A stretch of 64,000 bases of DNA from Mycolicibacterium rhodesiae NBB3 (lineage in GTDB: Bacteria; Actinomycetota; Actinomycetes; Mycobacteriales; Mycobacteriaceae). Position numbers and translations under genes: made by a program. Shown here piece by piece: positions 42,830 through 52,634 of this stretch (position 1 is the stretch's first letter; each line of letters opens with the position of its first letter). A model generated the notes under the pieces. The model made no database searches, was not told the origin of the DNA, and was given only the letters and a program-made list of their open reading frames with translations. Location: assembly GCF_000230895.2 (NCBI RefSeq), contig NC_016604.1:1860001-1924000 (forward strand), in the 5' to 3' direction.

Positions 42830-45057
42830 CCACCAAGAAGTTCACCCCGATCATCAAGCGGGGGCCACGCCTGACCCCCGGCGAGATCAACGTGACGCCA
42901 CCGGAGGATCTGGGCGTCGAGATCCCGCCTTCGGGTATTCAGAAGGCGCTGCCGTGGGTCATGGGCGGCGGAATGCTCGGCATGATCGCGATCATGATCT
43001 TCACCGGCATCCGCCAGCTGTCGCCGTACATGCTGATGATGCCGCTGATGATGGTCATGGCGACCGTCGGGTTCATGGCCGGCGGCGGACCCGGAGGCAA
43101 GCGGGTGCCCGAGATCAATGCCGACCGCAAGGAGTACCTGCGGTACCTCGCCGGCCTGCGTACCCGGGTGACGTCCTCGGCGGCCGCCCAGGTGACGTTC
43201 TTCAACTATCACGCGCCGCACCCCGACGATCTGCTGTCGATCATCGGGACCAACCGCCAGTGGTCGCGTCCCACCAACGCCGACTTCTTCTCGGCCGTCC
43301 GCATCGGTCTCGGCTCAGAGCCCGCAGTCGACCGCTTGCTGAAGCCGGCCGTCGGCGGTGAGCTGGCCGGACCGCAGGGAGCGCCACAGCCACATCTGGA
43401 ACCCGTCAGCCACATGTGGGTCACCAAGTTCCTGCGTACGCACGGCTTGATCCATGACTGCCCGAAACTGGTGCAGCTGCGGACCTTTCCGACCATCGCG
43501 GTCGGTGGAGATCCTGAACGGGCCGCAGGTCTGCTCATTGCGATGATCTGTCACCTCGCGGTCTTCCATCCGCCGGACCTGCTGCAGATTCGCGTGCTCA
43601 CCGACAATCCCGAGGATCCGAACTGGGCCTGGCTGAAGTGGCTGCCCCACGTTCAGCACCAGACGGACTCCGACGCGGCGGGCGCCACGCGACTGGTGTT
43701 CACCCGTCCCGACGGGTTGAGCGACCTCACCGCCCGCGGTCCGCACACCCCCGATGCCACTCCGAGCGGGCCGTACGTCGTCGTCGTCGATCTGTCCGGC
43801 GGTAGGGCCGGCTTCCCGGTCGACGGACGGGCCGGCGTCACGGTCATCACGCTCGGCAACCATCGCGGCTCGGCGTACCGGATTCGCGTCGACGCCGACG
43901 GCAGCGCCGACGATCGGCTGCCCAACCAGACGTTCCGCCTGGTGACCTCGGCGTCGGATGCGATGACACCTGCACAGGCGACCCGCATCGCCCGCAAGCT
44001 CGCCGGCTGGTCGATCACCGGCACGATCATCGACAAGAGCACGCGGGTGCAGAAAAAGGTCGCCACCGAATGGCACCAGCTCGTCGGCGCACAGACATTA
44101 GAAGAGGTGAGCCCCAACAGGTGGCGGATGTTCACCGACACCGACCGCGACAGGTTGCGCATCCCGTTCGGCCACGAGCTGAAGACCGGCGACATCATGT
44201 ACCTCGACATCAAAGAGGGTGCGGAGTTCGGCGCGGGTCCACACGGAATGCTGATCGGTACAACGGGTTCGGGCAAGTCGGAGTTCTTGCGCACGCTGAT
44301 CCTGTCGCTGGCCGCCACCCACCACCCCGACCAGATCAACCTGTTGCTCACCGACTTCAAGGGTGGTTCGACGTTCCTGGGTATGGAGCGGCTGCCCCAT
44401 ACCGCGGCGGTCGTGACCAACATGGAGGAGGAAGCCGAACTCGTCAGCCGGATGGGTGAGGTGCTCACCGGTGAACTGGACCGCCGGCAGTCGATTCTTC
44501 GGCAGGCGGGCATGCAGGTCGGTGCCGCCGGCGCGTTGTCCGGCGTCGCGGAATACGAGAAGCACCGTGAACGCGGGGCCGACCTACCGCCGCTACCCAC
44601 GCTTTTCGTCGTCGTCGACGAGTTCGCCGAACTACTGCAGAACCACCCCGACTTCATCGGGCTGTTCGACCGGATCTGCCGCGTCGGCCGTTCGCTACGC
44701 GTGCATCTCCTGCTGGCGACGCAGTCGCTGAACACCGGCGGCGTGCGGATCGACAAACTGGAACCCAACCTCACCTACCGGATCGCGTTGCGAACGACGA
44801 GCTCCGCGGAATCCAAGGCGGTGATCGGAACGCCTGAGGCGCAATACATCACGAACAAGGAGAGCGGTGTCGGCTTCCTTCGGGTGGGCATGGAAGACCC
44901 GGTCAAGTTCCACAGTGTGTACACCGGTGTCAACTATGTGCCGACGGCGCCGGTGCGCGACGACGGTGAAGCGAGGCCGAGGGCCCACGGGCCGGACCGC
45001 ATTCGCATCCACCAGTTCACCGCCGCCCCGATCTTCGATACGGCGGTGACCTCGTGA
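42826..45057 (+). CDS. eccCa1: ESX-1 FtsK/SpoIIIE ATPase subunit EccCa1
   Basis: 743 residues; the GTG start overlaps the eccB1 stop by 4 bases. Two transmembrane helices lie at ~43-90 ([39 protein letters not shown]). A first degenerate ATPase-like region precedes the conserved ATPase with Walker [10 protein letters not shown] (Lys484), [11 protein letters not shown] and Walker [15 protein letters not shown]. The ESX-1 EccC is split into Ca1 and Cb1; together they provide three ATPase modules that recognise and drive substrates through the membrane pore. Confidence 0.97.
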   Translation: MTTKKFTPIIKRGPRLTPGEINVTPPEDLGVEIPPSGIQKALPWVMGGGMLGMIAIMIFTGIRQLSPYMLMMPLMMVMATVGFMAGGGPGGKRVPEINADRKEYLRYLAGLRTRVTSSAAAQVTFFNYHAPHPDDLLSIIGTNRQWSRPTNADFFSAVRIGLGSEPAVDRLLKPAVGGELAGPQGAPQPHLEPVSHMWVTKFLRTHGLIHDCPKLVQLRTFPTIAVGGDPERAAGLLIAMICHLAVFHPPDLLQIRVLTDNPEDPNWAWLKWLPHVQHQTDSDAAGATRLVFTRPDGLSDLTARGPHTPDATPSGPYVVVVDLSGGRAGFPVDGRAGVTVITLGNHRGSAYRIRVDADGSADDRLPNQTFRLVTSASDAMTPAQATRIARKLAGWSITGTIIDKSTRVQKKVATEWHQLVGAQTLEEVSPNRWRMFTDTDRDRLRIPFGHELKTGDIMYLDIKEGAEFGAGPHGMLIGTTGSGKSEFLRTLILSLAATHHPDQINLLLTDFKGGSTFLGMERLPHTAAVVTNMEEEAELVSRMGEVLTGELDRRQSILRQAGMQVGAAGALSGVAEYEKHRERGADLPPLPTLFVVVDEFAELLQNHPDFIGLFDRICRVGRSLRVHLLLATQSLNTGGVRIDKLEPNLTYRIALRTTSSAESKAVIGTPEAQYITNKESGVGFLRVGMEDPVKFHSVYTGVNYVPTAPVRDDGEARPRAHGPDRIRIHQFTAAPIFDTAVTS

Positions 45058-46814
45058 CGGTAGAGCCCGAACAGCGCGTGCTGCGCGAGGTCATCATTGA
45101 CCAGCTCGACACCGGTGAGACCCGTGCCTACCGAATGTGGTTGCCGCCGTTGGCCGATCCGACGCCGGTGAATGAGCTCGTCGAACGCGACCATCAACGG
45201 CAGCCGCTGCGATTCGGGCTCGGAATCATGGACGAACCCCGACGGCACCGCCAAGAGGTCTGGGGCGTCGACGTCGCGTCAGCGGGGGGCAACATCGCGG
45301 TCGGTGGTGCGCCGCAGACCGGCAAGTCGACGTTTCTGCAGACACTCATCTTGTCGGCGGCCGCGACTCACAGCCCGCGGCAGGTGCAGTTCTACTGTGT
45401 GGATCTCGGTGGCGGCGGTCTGATGTACCTGGAGGACCTCCCGCATGTCGGCGGCGTGGCAACGCGATCCGAGCCGGACAAGGTGAACCGCGTCGTTGCC
45501 GAGATGAAAGCCGTTCTGCGGCAACGGGAAGCGCTGTTCAAGCAGCTTCGGGTGGGTTCGATGGCCGCGTATCGGCAGATGCGCGAAGATCCCAACCACC
45601 CCGCCGCTGTCGATCCGTTCGGTGACGTCTTCATGGTGATCGACGGCTGGCCGGCGTTCGTCGCGGAGTTCCCGGACCTGGAGCCGATGGTCCAGGACCT
45701 CGCCGGCCAGGGCCTGCAATTCGGTGTGCACACGGTGATCTCAACGCCGCGGTGGACCGAACTGAAGTCACGTATCCGCGATTACCTCGGCACCAAGATC
45801 GAGTTCCGCCTCGGTGATGTGAACGAAACGCAGATCGACCGCATCACTAGGGAGATCCCGCAGAACCGGCCCGGCCGCGCGGTGTCGATGGAGAAGCACC
45901 ACCTGATGATGGGCGTGCCGCGCCTCGACGGTGTGCACAGCGCCGAGGATCTCGTCGCGGCGATGTCCGAGGCGGTGCAGACCATCAGTGCGCAGAACAC
46001 CGAACAGGCGCCGAAGGTGCGGGTGCTGCCGGAGCGCATCTACCTGCACGAGCTGGATCCGAACCCGCCCGGCCCCGACAGCGACTACCGCACGCGCTGG
46101 ACCGTGCCGATGGGCGTGCGCGAGGCGGATCTGTCGGTGGCCTACAACCCCATGCACATGACGCCGCACCTGCTGATCTTCGGAGCGCCGAAGTCCGGCA
46201 AGACCCGTATCGCGCACGCGGTGGCGCAGGCCATCTGTGCGCGTAACAGCCCCGCGCAGGTGCGGTTCATGCTGGCCGACTTCCGTTCCGGGCTGCTCGA
46301 CGCGGTGCCAGAGAGCCACCTGTTGGACGCCGGCGCGGTCAACCGCAACAGCGCCACGCTGGACGAAGCGGTCAAGGCGCTCGCGATCGCCCTCAAGCAA
46401 CGGCTCCCACCGCCGGACCTCACCACCGCGCAGCTGCGGGCGCGGTCCTGGTGGAAGGGTCCCGACGTGGTGCTGCTGGTCGACGACTGGCACATGATCG
46501 TCGCGGCGAGCGGTGTGGTGCCCCCCATGGCGCCCCTGTTTCCGTTGCTGCCGGCCGCGGCGGACATCGGCCTGCACATCATCGTGACGTGCCAGATGAG
46601 CCAGGCGCACCGCGCCACCATGGACAAGTTCGTCGGCGCCGCCTACGGCGCCGGAACGCCCACGCTGTTTCTGTCCGGGGAGAAGGCGGACTTCCCGTCG
46701 CGGGAGATCAAGGTGCAGCGGCGGCCCCCTGGCCAGGCATTTCTCGTCTCTCCGGACGCGAAGGAGGTGATACAGGCCGCGTACGTGGATCCACCGGAAG
46801 AAGAAGTGTTCTGA
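45054..46814 (+). CDS. eccCb1: ESX-1 ATPase subunit EccCb1
   Basis: 586 residues; the start overlaps the eccCa1 stop by 4 bases. Two FtsK/SpoIIIE-type ATPase modules: Walker [11 protein letters not shown] (Lys91) with [14 protein letters not shown], and Walker [10 protein letters not shown] (Lys383) with [12 protein letters not shown]. No membrane helix. In M. tuberculosis the last module binds the C-terminal tail of EsxB, whose gene lies downstream here; the C-terminus ends [11 protein letters not shown] 164-base gap follows, so PE35 to esxA may have its own promoter. Confidence 0.97.
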   Translation: MTVEPEQRVLREVIIDQLDTGETRAYRMWLPPLADPTPVNELVERDHQRQPLRFGLGIMDEPRRHRQEVWGVDVASAGGNIAVGGAPQTGKSTFLQTLILSAAATHSPRQVQFYCVDLGGGGLMYLEDLPHVGGVATRSEPDKVNRVVAEMKAVLRQREALFKQLRVGSMAAYRQMREDPNHPAAVDPFGDVFMVIDGWPAFVAEFPDLEPMVQDLAGQGLQFGVHTVISTPRWTELKSRIRDYLGTKIEFRLGDVNETQIDRITREIPQNRPGRAVSMEKHHLMMGVPRLDGVHSAEDLVAAMSEAVQTISAQNTEQAPKVRVLPERIYLHELDPNPPGPDSDYRTRWTVPMGVREADLSVAYNPMHMTPHLLIFGAPKSGKTRIAHAVAQAICARNSPAQVRFMLADFRSGLLDAVPESHLLDAGAVNRNSATLDEAVKALAIALKQRLPPPDLTTAQLRARSWWKGPDVVLLVDDWHMIVAASGVVPPMAPLFPLLPAAADIGLHIIVTCQMSQAHRATMDKFVGAAYGAGTPTLFLSGEKADFPSREIKVQRRPPGQAFLVSPDAKEVIQAAYVDPPEEEVF

Positions 46815-46978
46815 GCACCCCTCAGACGCGGTTAGTATGTTTTCAAGACGCCCTAGCAAAGATCGAAAATCGTGCCGGCGTGGGGATCGGGGGAAGATTC
46901 CAGAGTCACTGGCGGTGCTTGTTGCGTCCTTCACAATTGAATAACCAGGCAATTCAGGCATGTGAGGAGTTCACGCAA

Positions 46979-47272
46979 ATGCAACCGATGGAGCACAATC
47001 CCGGGGCCGTCGGCATCGGCGCACAGGTGGTCGCAAACGGTGTCCGTGGCTTGGCCGCAGGCACGACGGCGACTGCGGCGGTTTCTGCGCTGGTACCCGC
47101 GGGCGCGGACGAGGTTTCCGCGCAAGCCGCCGCGGTCTTCGCCAAGGAAGGCGTGGAGACGCTGGCGCTCAATACGTTTGCTCAGGAAGAGCTCTCTCGC
47201 GCCGGGGCGGCGTACATGGAGATCGCGGGCATCTACGAAGCGGTCGACGGCGCCAACGCCACGAACTTCTGA
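46979..47272 (+). CDS. PE-family protein PE35
   Basis: 97 residues from ATG at 46979, preceded by TGAGGAG. It matches PE35 in order and content: MEHNPGAVGIGAQVVANGVRGLAAGTTATA, LVPAGADEVSAQAAAVFAKEGVETLALNTFAQEELSRAGAAYMEIAG. The export signal Y-x-x-x-D is YEAVD near the C-terminus. The P-E dipeptide of the name is not visible at the N-terminus (the M. tuberculosis PE35 likewise lacks it). It pairs with PPE68 and needs EspG1. Confidence 0.93.
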   Translation: MQPMEHNPGAVGIGAQVVANGVRGLAAGTTATAAVSALVPAGADEVSAQAAAVFAKEGVETLALNTFAQEELSRAGAAYMEIAGIYEAVDGANATNF

Positions 47273-47312
47273 CGTCTCGCCAACGGCTTTCCAGGCGAGG
47301 AACCAGTAACTG

Positions 47313-48599
47313 ATGGAGTGGCATGGAGTGCCGCCGGAGGTGAACACTGCGCGGCTGATGCTGGGTGCCGGTCCGGCACCCATGCTTCAGGCGGCCGCGG
47401 GGTGGGAGGCCCTGGCGATATCCCTCGAGACTCAGGCCGACGAACTGGCCGCGAGTCTGGCTGCCCTGACGTCGGTGTGGAGTGGTTCGGCTAGTGAGCG
47501 CGCCGTGTCGTCGACGATGCCCATGGTCATCTGGCTGCGGACGGTTTCGATGCAGGCGATGAAGCGCTCGATGCAGGCAATCGCACAGGCCAATGCCTAC
47601 ACCGCGGCGATGGCGACCACTCCGCCGCTGGCGGAGATCGAGCAGAACCACGTCACCCATGCGGTGCTGGAGGCCACCAACTTCTTCTGGGTCAACACCA
47701 TCCCGATCGCGCTGAACGAAGCCGACTACTTCATTCGGATGTGGAACCAGGCCGCCGGCGCGATGGACGTGTACCAGGCGGAGACCCTGCTGAATTTGAT
47801 GTTCGAGATGATCGCGCCACCCAAGCCCATCGTCGTGCCCGGCGTCGGTGAGGGTGTGGCTGCCGCGGCCATCGGAGCGGCGACGGCCATGGCGCCGGCG
47901 GCCGCGGTGCGCAACGCGGCGATCGCCACGGTGAGCGCCACGTCGAAGATGGAATCGGTGCGGCTGAATGCCGGCAATGCGGCATCGCAGGGAAACATGG
48001 TCGCCCAGCGTGCCGAAGGCCAAACCCAGCGTGCCGAGAACACCACCCAGCAGGCGGGCAGTCAAGGCCAGATGCAGCAGGGCATGCAAATGGGCATGCA
48101 GGTGGCCTCCCAGCTGGGGTCGAGCCTCGGGCAGCTTCCCCAGCAAGCCAGCCAGCTGGTCATGCAGCCCATGCAGCAGTTGACACAGCCGCTACAACAG
48201 GTGACGTCCATGTTCAGCCAGCTGGGTAGCAGCATGGGAGCCGAGAAGGCCCAGATGGGTTTGATCGGAACCAGTCCGCTGTCCAACCACCCGTTGGCGG
48301 GTGGCACCGGGGCCGGATCCGGTGCCGGACTCGTCCGCGCGGCGTCGTTGCCAGGCGCAGGCGGCACGGCGGCCCGAACCCCGTTGTTGGCCAATCTGAT
48401 CGGGGAGACCAAGCCGGTGCCGGTGGGGGCCGCCGCGGGCGGCAGCGGCATGGGACTGGCTCCAGTCGGCGCGGGCGGCGGCGGCGCTCCGATGGGCAGC
48501 ATCGGTCAGCGTGGAAAGAGCGGAGGATCCAAGACCGGCCTCACGGCGCCTCGGGTGCTGCCGCAGGACCTCGGTGAAGACGCGGACGACGACTGGTGA
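47313..48599 (+). CDS. PPE-family protein PPE68
   Basis: 428 residues. It opens [24 protein letters not shown], the PPE signature. The WxG hairpin ([14 protein letters not shown]) and the PPE domain extend to ~175. The C-terminal ~250 residues are Ala/Gln/Met-rich, including repeats of [13 protein letters not shown] and QQLTQPLQQ, then a Gly-rich tail. In ESX-1 PPE68 is surface-associated and binds PE35. The M. tuberculosis protein is 368 residues, so the tail is longer here. Confidence 0.95.
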   Translation: MEWHGVPPEVNTARLMLGAGPAPMLQAAAGWEALAISLETQADELAASLAALTSVWSGSASERAVSSTMPMVIWLRTVSMQAMKRSMQAIAQANAYTAAMATTPPLAEIEQNHVTHAVLEATNFFWVNTIPIALNEADYFIRMWNQAAGAMDVYQAETLLNLMFEMIAPPKPIVVPGVGEGVAAAAIGAATAMAPAAAVRNAAIATVSATSKMESVRLNAGNAASQGNMVAQRAEGQTQRAENTTQQAGSQGQMQQGMQMGMQVASQLGSSLGQLPQQASQLVMQPMQQLTQPLQQVTSMFSQLGSSMGAEKAQMGLIGTSPLSNHPLAGGTGAGSGAGLVRAASLPGAGGTAARTPLLANLIGETKPVPVGAAAGGSGMGLAPVGAGGGGAPMGSIGQRGKSGGSKTGLTAPRVLPQDLGEDADDDW

Positions 48600-48693
48600 A
48601 CGGTCATGTCCCACAACAGACTTCCCGGCCAACGGGCCGGAAGGACTCGCCATCACATGGTGAGGACACAGGAAGAGAGAAAGAGTATCCAGC

Positions 48694-48999
48694 ATGGCAA
48701 TGAATACCGACGTTGCTGTCCTCGCCAAGGAGGCAGCGAACTTCGAACGGATCTCCGGTGAACTGACAGCTGTCATCGCACAGGTGGAGGCGACAGCGGG
48801 CGCACTCGCCAGTCACATGGTCGGCCAGGCGGGCACCGCCGCCCAGCAGGCGCTGATCCGCTTCCACGAGGCGGCCGCGCAGCAGACGAAGCAGTTGGAC
48901 GACATTTCGGCCAACATCCACACCAGCGGCGTCCAGTACACGTCCACCGACGACGATCAGGCCAGTGCGTTCTCGTCGGCCATGAACATCAACCACTGA
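48694..48999 (+). CDS. esxB: EsxB (CFP-10-like) WXG100-family secreted protein
   Basis: 101 residues from ATG at 48694 with AGAGAAAGAG upstream. It matches CFP-10 along its length: AAVLAKEAANFERISGEL-type helix 1, AGTAAQQALIRFHEAAAQQTKQLDDISANI helix 2. The C-terminal export signal is YTSTD (Y-x-x-x-D). The central motif reads M-V-G (Met42) where CFP-10 has W-R-G, so the W of WXG is absent in this subunit. It forms a heterodimer with EsxA, whose WGG is kept. 36 bases separate the two genes. Confidence 0.95.
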   Translation: MAMNTDVAVLAKEAANFERISGELTAVIAQVEATAGALASHMVGQAGTAAQQALIRFHEAAAQQTKQLDDISANIHTSGVQYTSTDDDQASAFSSAMNINH

Positions 49000-49035
49000 G
49001 CCCTGCTCGAAAAAACTTTGGAAAAGGAGAATTCA

Positions 49036-49320
49036 ATGACCGAACAGGTATGGAACTTCGCAGGTATCGAAGGTGGGGCCGGCGAGATCGGCTCTGCGGT
49101 CCAGCGGACCGACGCCCTTCTCGACGAGGGCAAGGCCTCTCTCGCGTCGCTGGCCTCGGTCTGGGGTGGCACCGGCTCGGATGCATACCAGGCCGTGCAG
49201 ATGCGTTGGGATGCAACATCGGCCGAGCTCAATGCGGCCCTGCTCAATCTCGCGCACACCGTCAGTAGCGCCGGGCAGTCGATGGCGCAGACCGAAGCCG
49301 GCGTCACCGGAATGTTCTGA
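49036..49320 (+). CDS. esxA: EsxA (ESAT-6-like) WXG100-family secreted protein
   Basis: 94 residues from ATG at 49036 with AAAAGGAG upstream; an in-frame TTG six codons earlier is not used. It follows ESAT-6: [21 protein letters not shown] motif at Trp43 ([10 protein letters not shown]), and [22 protein letters not shown], ending GVTGMF. It is secreted with EsxB by ESX-1. In M. tuberculosis it is a major virulence factor and antigen; in fast growers ESX-1 instead affects conjugal DNA transfer. Confidence 0.96.
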   Translation: MTEQVWNFAGIEGGAGEIGSAVQRTDALLDEGKASLASLASVWGGTGSDAYQAVQMRWDATSAELNAALLNLAHTVSSAGQSMAQTEAGVTGMF

Positions 49321-49339
49321 TCGTTCGACGGTGCGCGCA

Positions 49340-49373
49340 GGTGGGCGGAGCGGTTCAGCCGGCACCGCCCACC
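49340..49373 (+). terminator. Hairpin between esxA and espI
   Basis: GGTGGGCGG and CCGCCCACC pair over 9 bases, with partly paired GCGCGCA/GCGTGCG flanks and a small inner CGG-CCG stem. It begins 20 bases after the esxA stop. It could reduce read-through from the highly expressed esxBA pair into espI. Confidence 0.55.
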
Positions 49374-49408
49374 GCGTGCGTCTCGACTGTTAACAATGAG
49401 AGGTAACC

Positions 49409-50779
49409 ATGTCTGCAGACTATGACCGGCTTTTCCACTCTTCGGGGGACGCTGTGCAGACAGCCGACGACGTGGACAGTGACGGCCCCACCAGTGAGGT
49501 GACCACCAGCGGACCGGGCCGCAGCGAAGTGACGCCGCCCCCGATGCCCTTGGCGCCCAGCATGACTCAGGCCGCACCGCCACCGCGCCAAGCCGAGGTC
49601 ACGACTCAGATGCCGACCACGCGGCCGGCGCCGCCGCTGCGGCAACAGCCCAACGGAATGTTGCGGACCCCGGCAGCCCCCGGGCCGGCCGGAGCCCGTT
49701 TCGAACAGCAGCGGCCGGCACCGACGCCGCTGTCGCGACCCGCGCCGGCCCCCGCGCCTTCGCAGCATTTCGCCGAGGCGCCGTCCGATGCGGACGCGGT
49801 CGTTCGAGTGGGCCAGCCCGCGGCCACGTCGGCGGCGACGATCGGAAACCACCGCGCCATCGACGCGCTGTCGCACGTCGGTGTGAAGTCGGCCGTCAAG
49901 ATGCCCCCTCAGCGTGGGTGGCGGCGTCTGCTCTATGTGCTCACGCGCATCAACCTTGGGCTGTCTCCCGACGAGCTCTACGAGATGGAGCTGCATACCC
50001 GGATCCGTCGAAACGCCCGGGACTCCTATCAGATCGGCGTGTTCGGGCTCAAGGGCGGCGTCGGCAAGACAGCCATCACGGTGGCCCTCGGGTCCGCGTT
50101 GAGCAAGGTGCGCGGCGACCGAATCCTGGCCATCGACGCCGACCCGGACGGTGGCAACCTGGCTGACCGTGCCGGACGGCAGTCGGCGGCGACGATCGGC
50201 GACCTGCTGTCAGACAAGGAACTGGCTCGGTACAACGACATTCGCGCGTATACGAGTATGAACGGATCCAATCTCGAGGTGTTGTCGTCAGAGGACTACA
50301 GCGGCGCGCGTCGCGAGTTCAACGACGAGGATTGGAAGGGCGCGACGGGCATCGTGTCGCGTTACTACAATCTGGTCCTTGCCGACTGCGGAGCAGGCTT
50401 GTTCCAGCCCGCCGCGCGCGGTGTGCTGTCCACGGTGTCCGGCCTGGTGATCGTGGCCAGTGCGTCGATCGACGGCGCCCGTCAAGCGGCGATCACGATG
50501 GACTGGTTGCGACAGAATGGCTATCAGGATCTGCTGGGTCGCTCGTGTGTCGTGATCAACCATGTGGTTCCGGGCAAACCGAACATCGACATCGAGGACC
50601 TGGTGCAGCAGTTCGAGCGTCACGTCCCGCCGGGCCGAGTGGTCGTGTTGCCCTACGACAAGCACATCGCGGCGGGCACCGAGATTCAGCTCGACCTGTT
50701 GGGCAAGGACTTCCGCCGCCGGACCATAGAACTGGCCGCGGCGTTGTCCGATGATTTCGACAGGCTCGAACGCCGTTGA
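49409..50779 (+). CDS. espI: ESX-1 associated ATPase EspI
   Basis: 456 residues from ATG at 49409. A disordered Pro/Ala-rich N-terminus (~1-165) starts MSADYDRLFHSSGDAV. A hinge RGWRRLLYVLTRINLGLSPDELYEMEL precedes a MinD/ParA-like ATPase with deviant Walker A KGGVGKT (215-221), ILAIDADPDGGNLADR and LVLADCGAGLFQPAARGVL. M. tuberculosis EspI (Rv3876) is 666 residues; the Pro-rich part is shorter here. EspI is reported to regulate ESX-1 under low ATP. It overlaps eccD1 by 4 bases. Confidence 0.93.
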   Translation: MSADYDRLFHSSGDAVQTADDVDSDGPTSEVTTSGPGRSEVTPPPMPLAPSMTQAAPPPRQAEVTTQMPTTRPAPPLRQQPNGMLRTPAAPGPAGARFEQQRPAPTPLSRPAPAPAPSQHFAEAPSDADAVVRVGQPAATSAATIGNHRAIDALSHVGVKSAVKMPPQRGWRRLLYVLTRINLGLSPDELYEMELHTRIRRNARDSYQIGVFGLKGGVGKTAITVALGSALSKVRGDRILAIDADPDGGNLADRAGRQSAATIGDLLSDKELARYNDIRAYTSMNGSNLEVLSSEDYSGARREFNDEDWKGATGIVSRYYNLVLADCGAGLFQPAARGVLSTVSGLVIVASASIDGARQAAITMDWLRQNGYQDLLGRSCVVINHVVPGKPNIDIEDLVQQFERHVPPGRVVVLPYDKHIAAGTEIQLDLLGKDFRRRTIELAAALSDDFDRLERR

Positions 50780-52299
50780 CCTCCACCGCCGCCGCGCCGG
50801 CATCGTCTGCAGTCACTCCAGGTCGGCCTTCGACCACCCGCGTGACGATACTGACCGGCCGCCGCATGACCGACCTGGTGCTGCCGGCGTCGGCACCGAT
50901 CGAGACGTACATCGACGAGACGGTGTCGGTGCTGGCGGAACTCCTCGACGACACCCCGAAGGACGTGCTGGCCGGATTCGACTTTTCGGCACAGGGGGTG
51001 TGGGCGTTCGCGCGGCCTGGCGCCCCGCCGTTGAAGTTCAGCGAATCGCTGGACGACGCCGGCGTGGTCGACGGATCCTTGCTGACGCTGGTTTCGGTCA
51101 GCAGGACCGAACGCTATCGACCGCTGGTCGAAGATGTGATCGACGCGATCGCCGTCCTGGACGAATCGCCGGAGTTCGACCGCTTCGCATTGAACCGCTT
51201 TGTCGGCCTGGCCATTCCGTTCGCCGCGCTGGCGGTGACGATCGTCGCGCTGTTGGCGTGGACGCGGAGCGGGCACGGTTGGTGGTGGGCGGTCGCGCTC
51301 GGGGTGCTCGGGATCGGACTGCTGGGCGGCACCGTGCTGGCGACCAACCGCTACCAGAACATCGACATGGCGGAGAGCCTGCTCGTCGCGGCGATACCCA
51401 CGCTCGCCGGCGCGGCAGCGCTCGCCGTTCCGCTGCCCTACGGCTACGACTCTCTCGGCGCGCCGCAAGGTGCGGGCGCCGCGGCGGTCGTGCTGTTGCT
51501 GACGCTGGCGACGCGCGGCGGTCCGCGTAGAAGAGCCGAGCTGGCCGCATTTTTGGCGGTCGTTTCGATCGCAGCGACTGCAGCGGCCGTCGCCTTCGGA
51601 TACGGCTGGTCCTACTGGGTTCCCGCTGGTGCGATCGCCTTCGGTCTGATCGTCGTGACCAATGCCGCCAAGCTGACCGTGGCGGTCGCGAGGATCGCGC
51701 TGCCACCGATCCCGGCACCGGGCGAAACGGTGGGCAGAGAGGAACTGCTCGACCCGGTCGTCACGCCCGACGGCGATGAATCGCCGACGTGGCAGGCGAT
51801 CATCGAGTCAGTGCCGGACTCGGCGGCGCGGCTGCACGAACGCAGCCAGTTGGCGACGCGGTTACTGATCGGTTTCGTGACGGCGGGGGCGCTCATTTTG
51901 GCCGTCGGCGCGATCAGCGTTGTGGTGCAAGGCCATTTCTTCGTCCACAGCATGATCGTCGCCGGACTCATCACGTCGATCTGCGGTTTCCGGTCCCGGC
52001 TCTACGCCGAACGATGGTGTGCGTGGGCGCTGTTGGCGGCGGTCGTCGTCATCCCGACAGGTCTCATGGTGAAGCTTTCGCTCTGGTATCCAGACCGCGC
52101 ATGGATGGTGCTCGGCGTATACGTGGTCTTGGCGGTCGTGTCGTTGATCGTCGTCGGTGCCGCCAGCGGTGTGCAGCGGGTGTCGCCGGTGACCAAGCGG
52201 ATTCTGGAGCTCCTTGACGGTGCGGCGATTGCGGCGGTCATTCCGCTGCTGCTGTGGATTGCGAGCGTCTACGATCTGCTGCGCAACCTGCGGTTCTGA
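50776..52299 (+). CDS. eccD1: ESX-1 membrane core component EccD1
   Basis: 507 residues from TTG at 50776, overlapping the espI stop by 4 bases (TTGA). The N-terminal ubiquitin-like domain covers ~15-110 (VTILTGRRMTDLVLPAS, DDAGVVDGSLLTLVSVSRTERYRPLVEDVIDAI). About 11 transmembrane helices follow, with conserved LTLATRGGPRRRAELA, TNAAKLTVAVARIALPPIPAPGETV and FFVHSMIVAGLITSICGFRSRLYAERWCAWALL. EccD forms the vestibule of the ESX membrane pore. It is the last core gene of ESX-1 seen in the window. Confidence 0.96.
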   Translation: MTSTAAAPASSAVTPGRPSTTRVTILTGRRMTDLVLPASAPIETYIDETVSVLAELLDDTPKDVLAGFDFSAQGVWAFARPGAPPLKFSESLDDAGVVDGSLLTLVSVSRTERYRPLVEDVIDAIAVLDESPEFDRFALNRFVGLAIPFAALAVTIVALLAWTRSGHGWWWAVALGVLGIGLLGGTVLATNRYQNIDMAESLLVAAIPTLAGAAALAVPLPYGYDSLGAPQGAGAAAVVLLLTLATRGGPRRRAELAAFLAVVSIAATAAAVAFGYGWSYWVPAGAIAFGLIVVTNAAKLTVAVARIALPPIPAPGETVGREELLDPVVTPDGDESPTWQAIIESVPDSAARLHERSQLATRLLIGFVTAGALILAVGAISVVVQGHFFVHSMIVAGLITSICGFRSRLYAERWCAWALLAAVVVIPTGLMVKLSLWYPDRAWMVLGVYVVLAVVSLIVVGAASGVQRVSPVTKRILELLDGAAIAAVIPLLLWIASVYDLLRNLRF

Positions 52300-52317
52300 T
52301 CGCGGAAGGAGTAGAGC

Positions 52318-52626
52318 ATGAGCGGTGAGACATTGAGGGTTGATCCCGAAGTACTCCGCACTGGCGCAACGGCTTTCGGCGAGCTGGTCGACGCATTGAA
52401 CCGGATTCAGGCCGACGCGCCCATCGGTGATGCGGCCGCGGCGGTGGGGCAGCTACTCACCGCCGACTCGTGCCGGAGGGCGCAACACGGTGTGGCGGCG
52501 GCGCTGACCGCGGCGGTCGAGAGTGTACGTAAGTACGGCGAGAGCCTGGATGCCGCGGTGCGTGCGTATGTCGGCGAGGACCAGCGGGGCGCAGACGCTA
52601 TTCAGGATGTGAACATCCCGACCTGA
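52318..52626 (+). CDS. EspC/EspJ-type small ESX-1-associated protein (DUF2580-like)
   Basis: 102 residues from ATG at 52318 with AAGGAG upstream, 18 bases after eccD1. It opens LRVDPEVLRTGATAFGELVDAL, like EspJ (Rv3878) in the same position, and like EspC/EspF. Two amphipathic helices are expected (residues ~8-35 and ~58-92). It stops where EspJ would continue into a long Ser/Gln/Pro-rich tail, so it is a short form. The YVGED-type motif (AYVGED) may be a Y-x-x-x-[DE] export signal. Probably an ESX-1 substrate. Confidence 0.75.
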   Translation: MSGETLRVDPEVLRTGATAFGELVDALNRIQADAPIGDAAAAVGQLLTADSCRRAQHGVAAALTAAVESVRKYGESLDAAVRAYVGEDQRGADAIQDVNIPT

Positions 52627-52634
52627 CCGATCGG

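Noticed and set aside
46451..46978. Upstream extension of the PE35 frame into eccCb1
   Set aside because: The extension is in the wrong frame of eccCb1 and composed of low-information residues. A strong ribosome site precedes the ATG at 46979.
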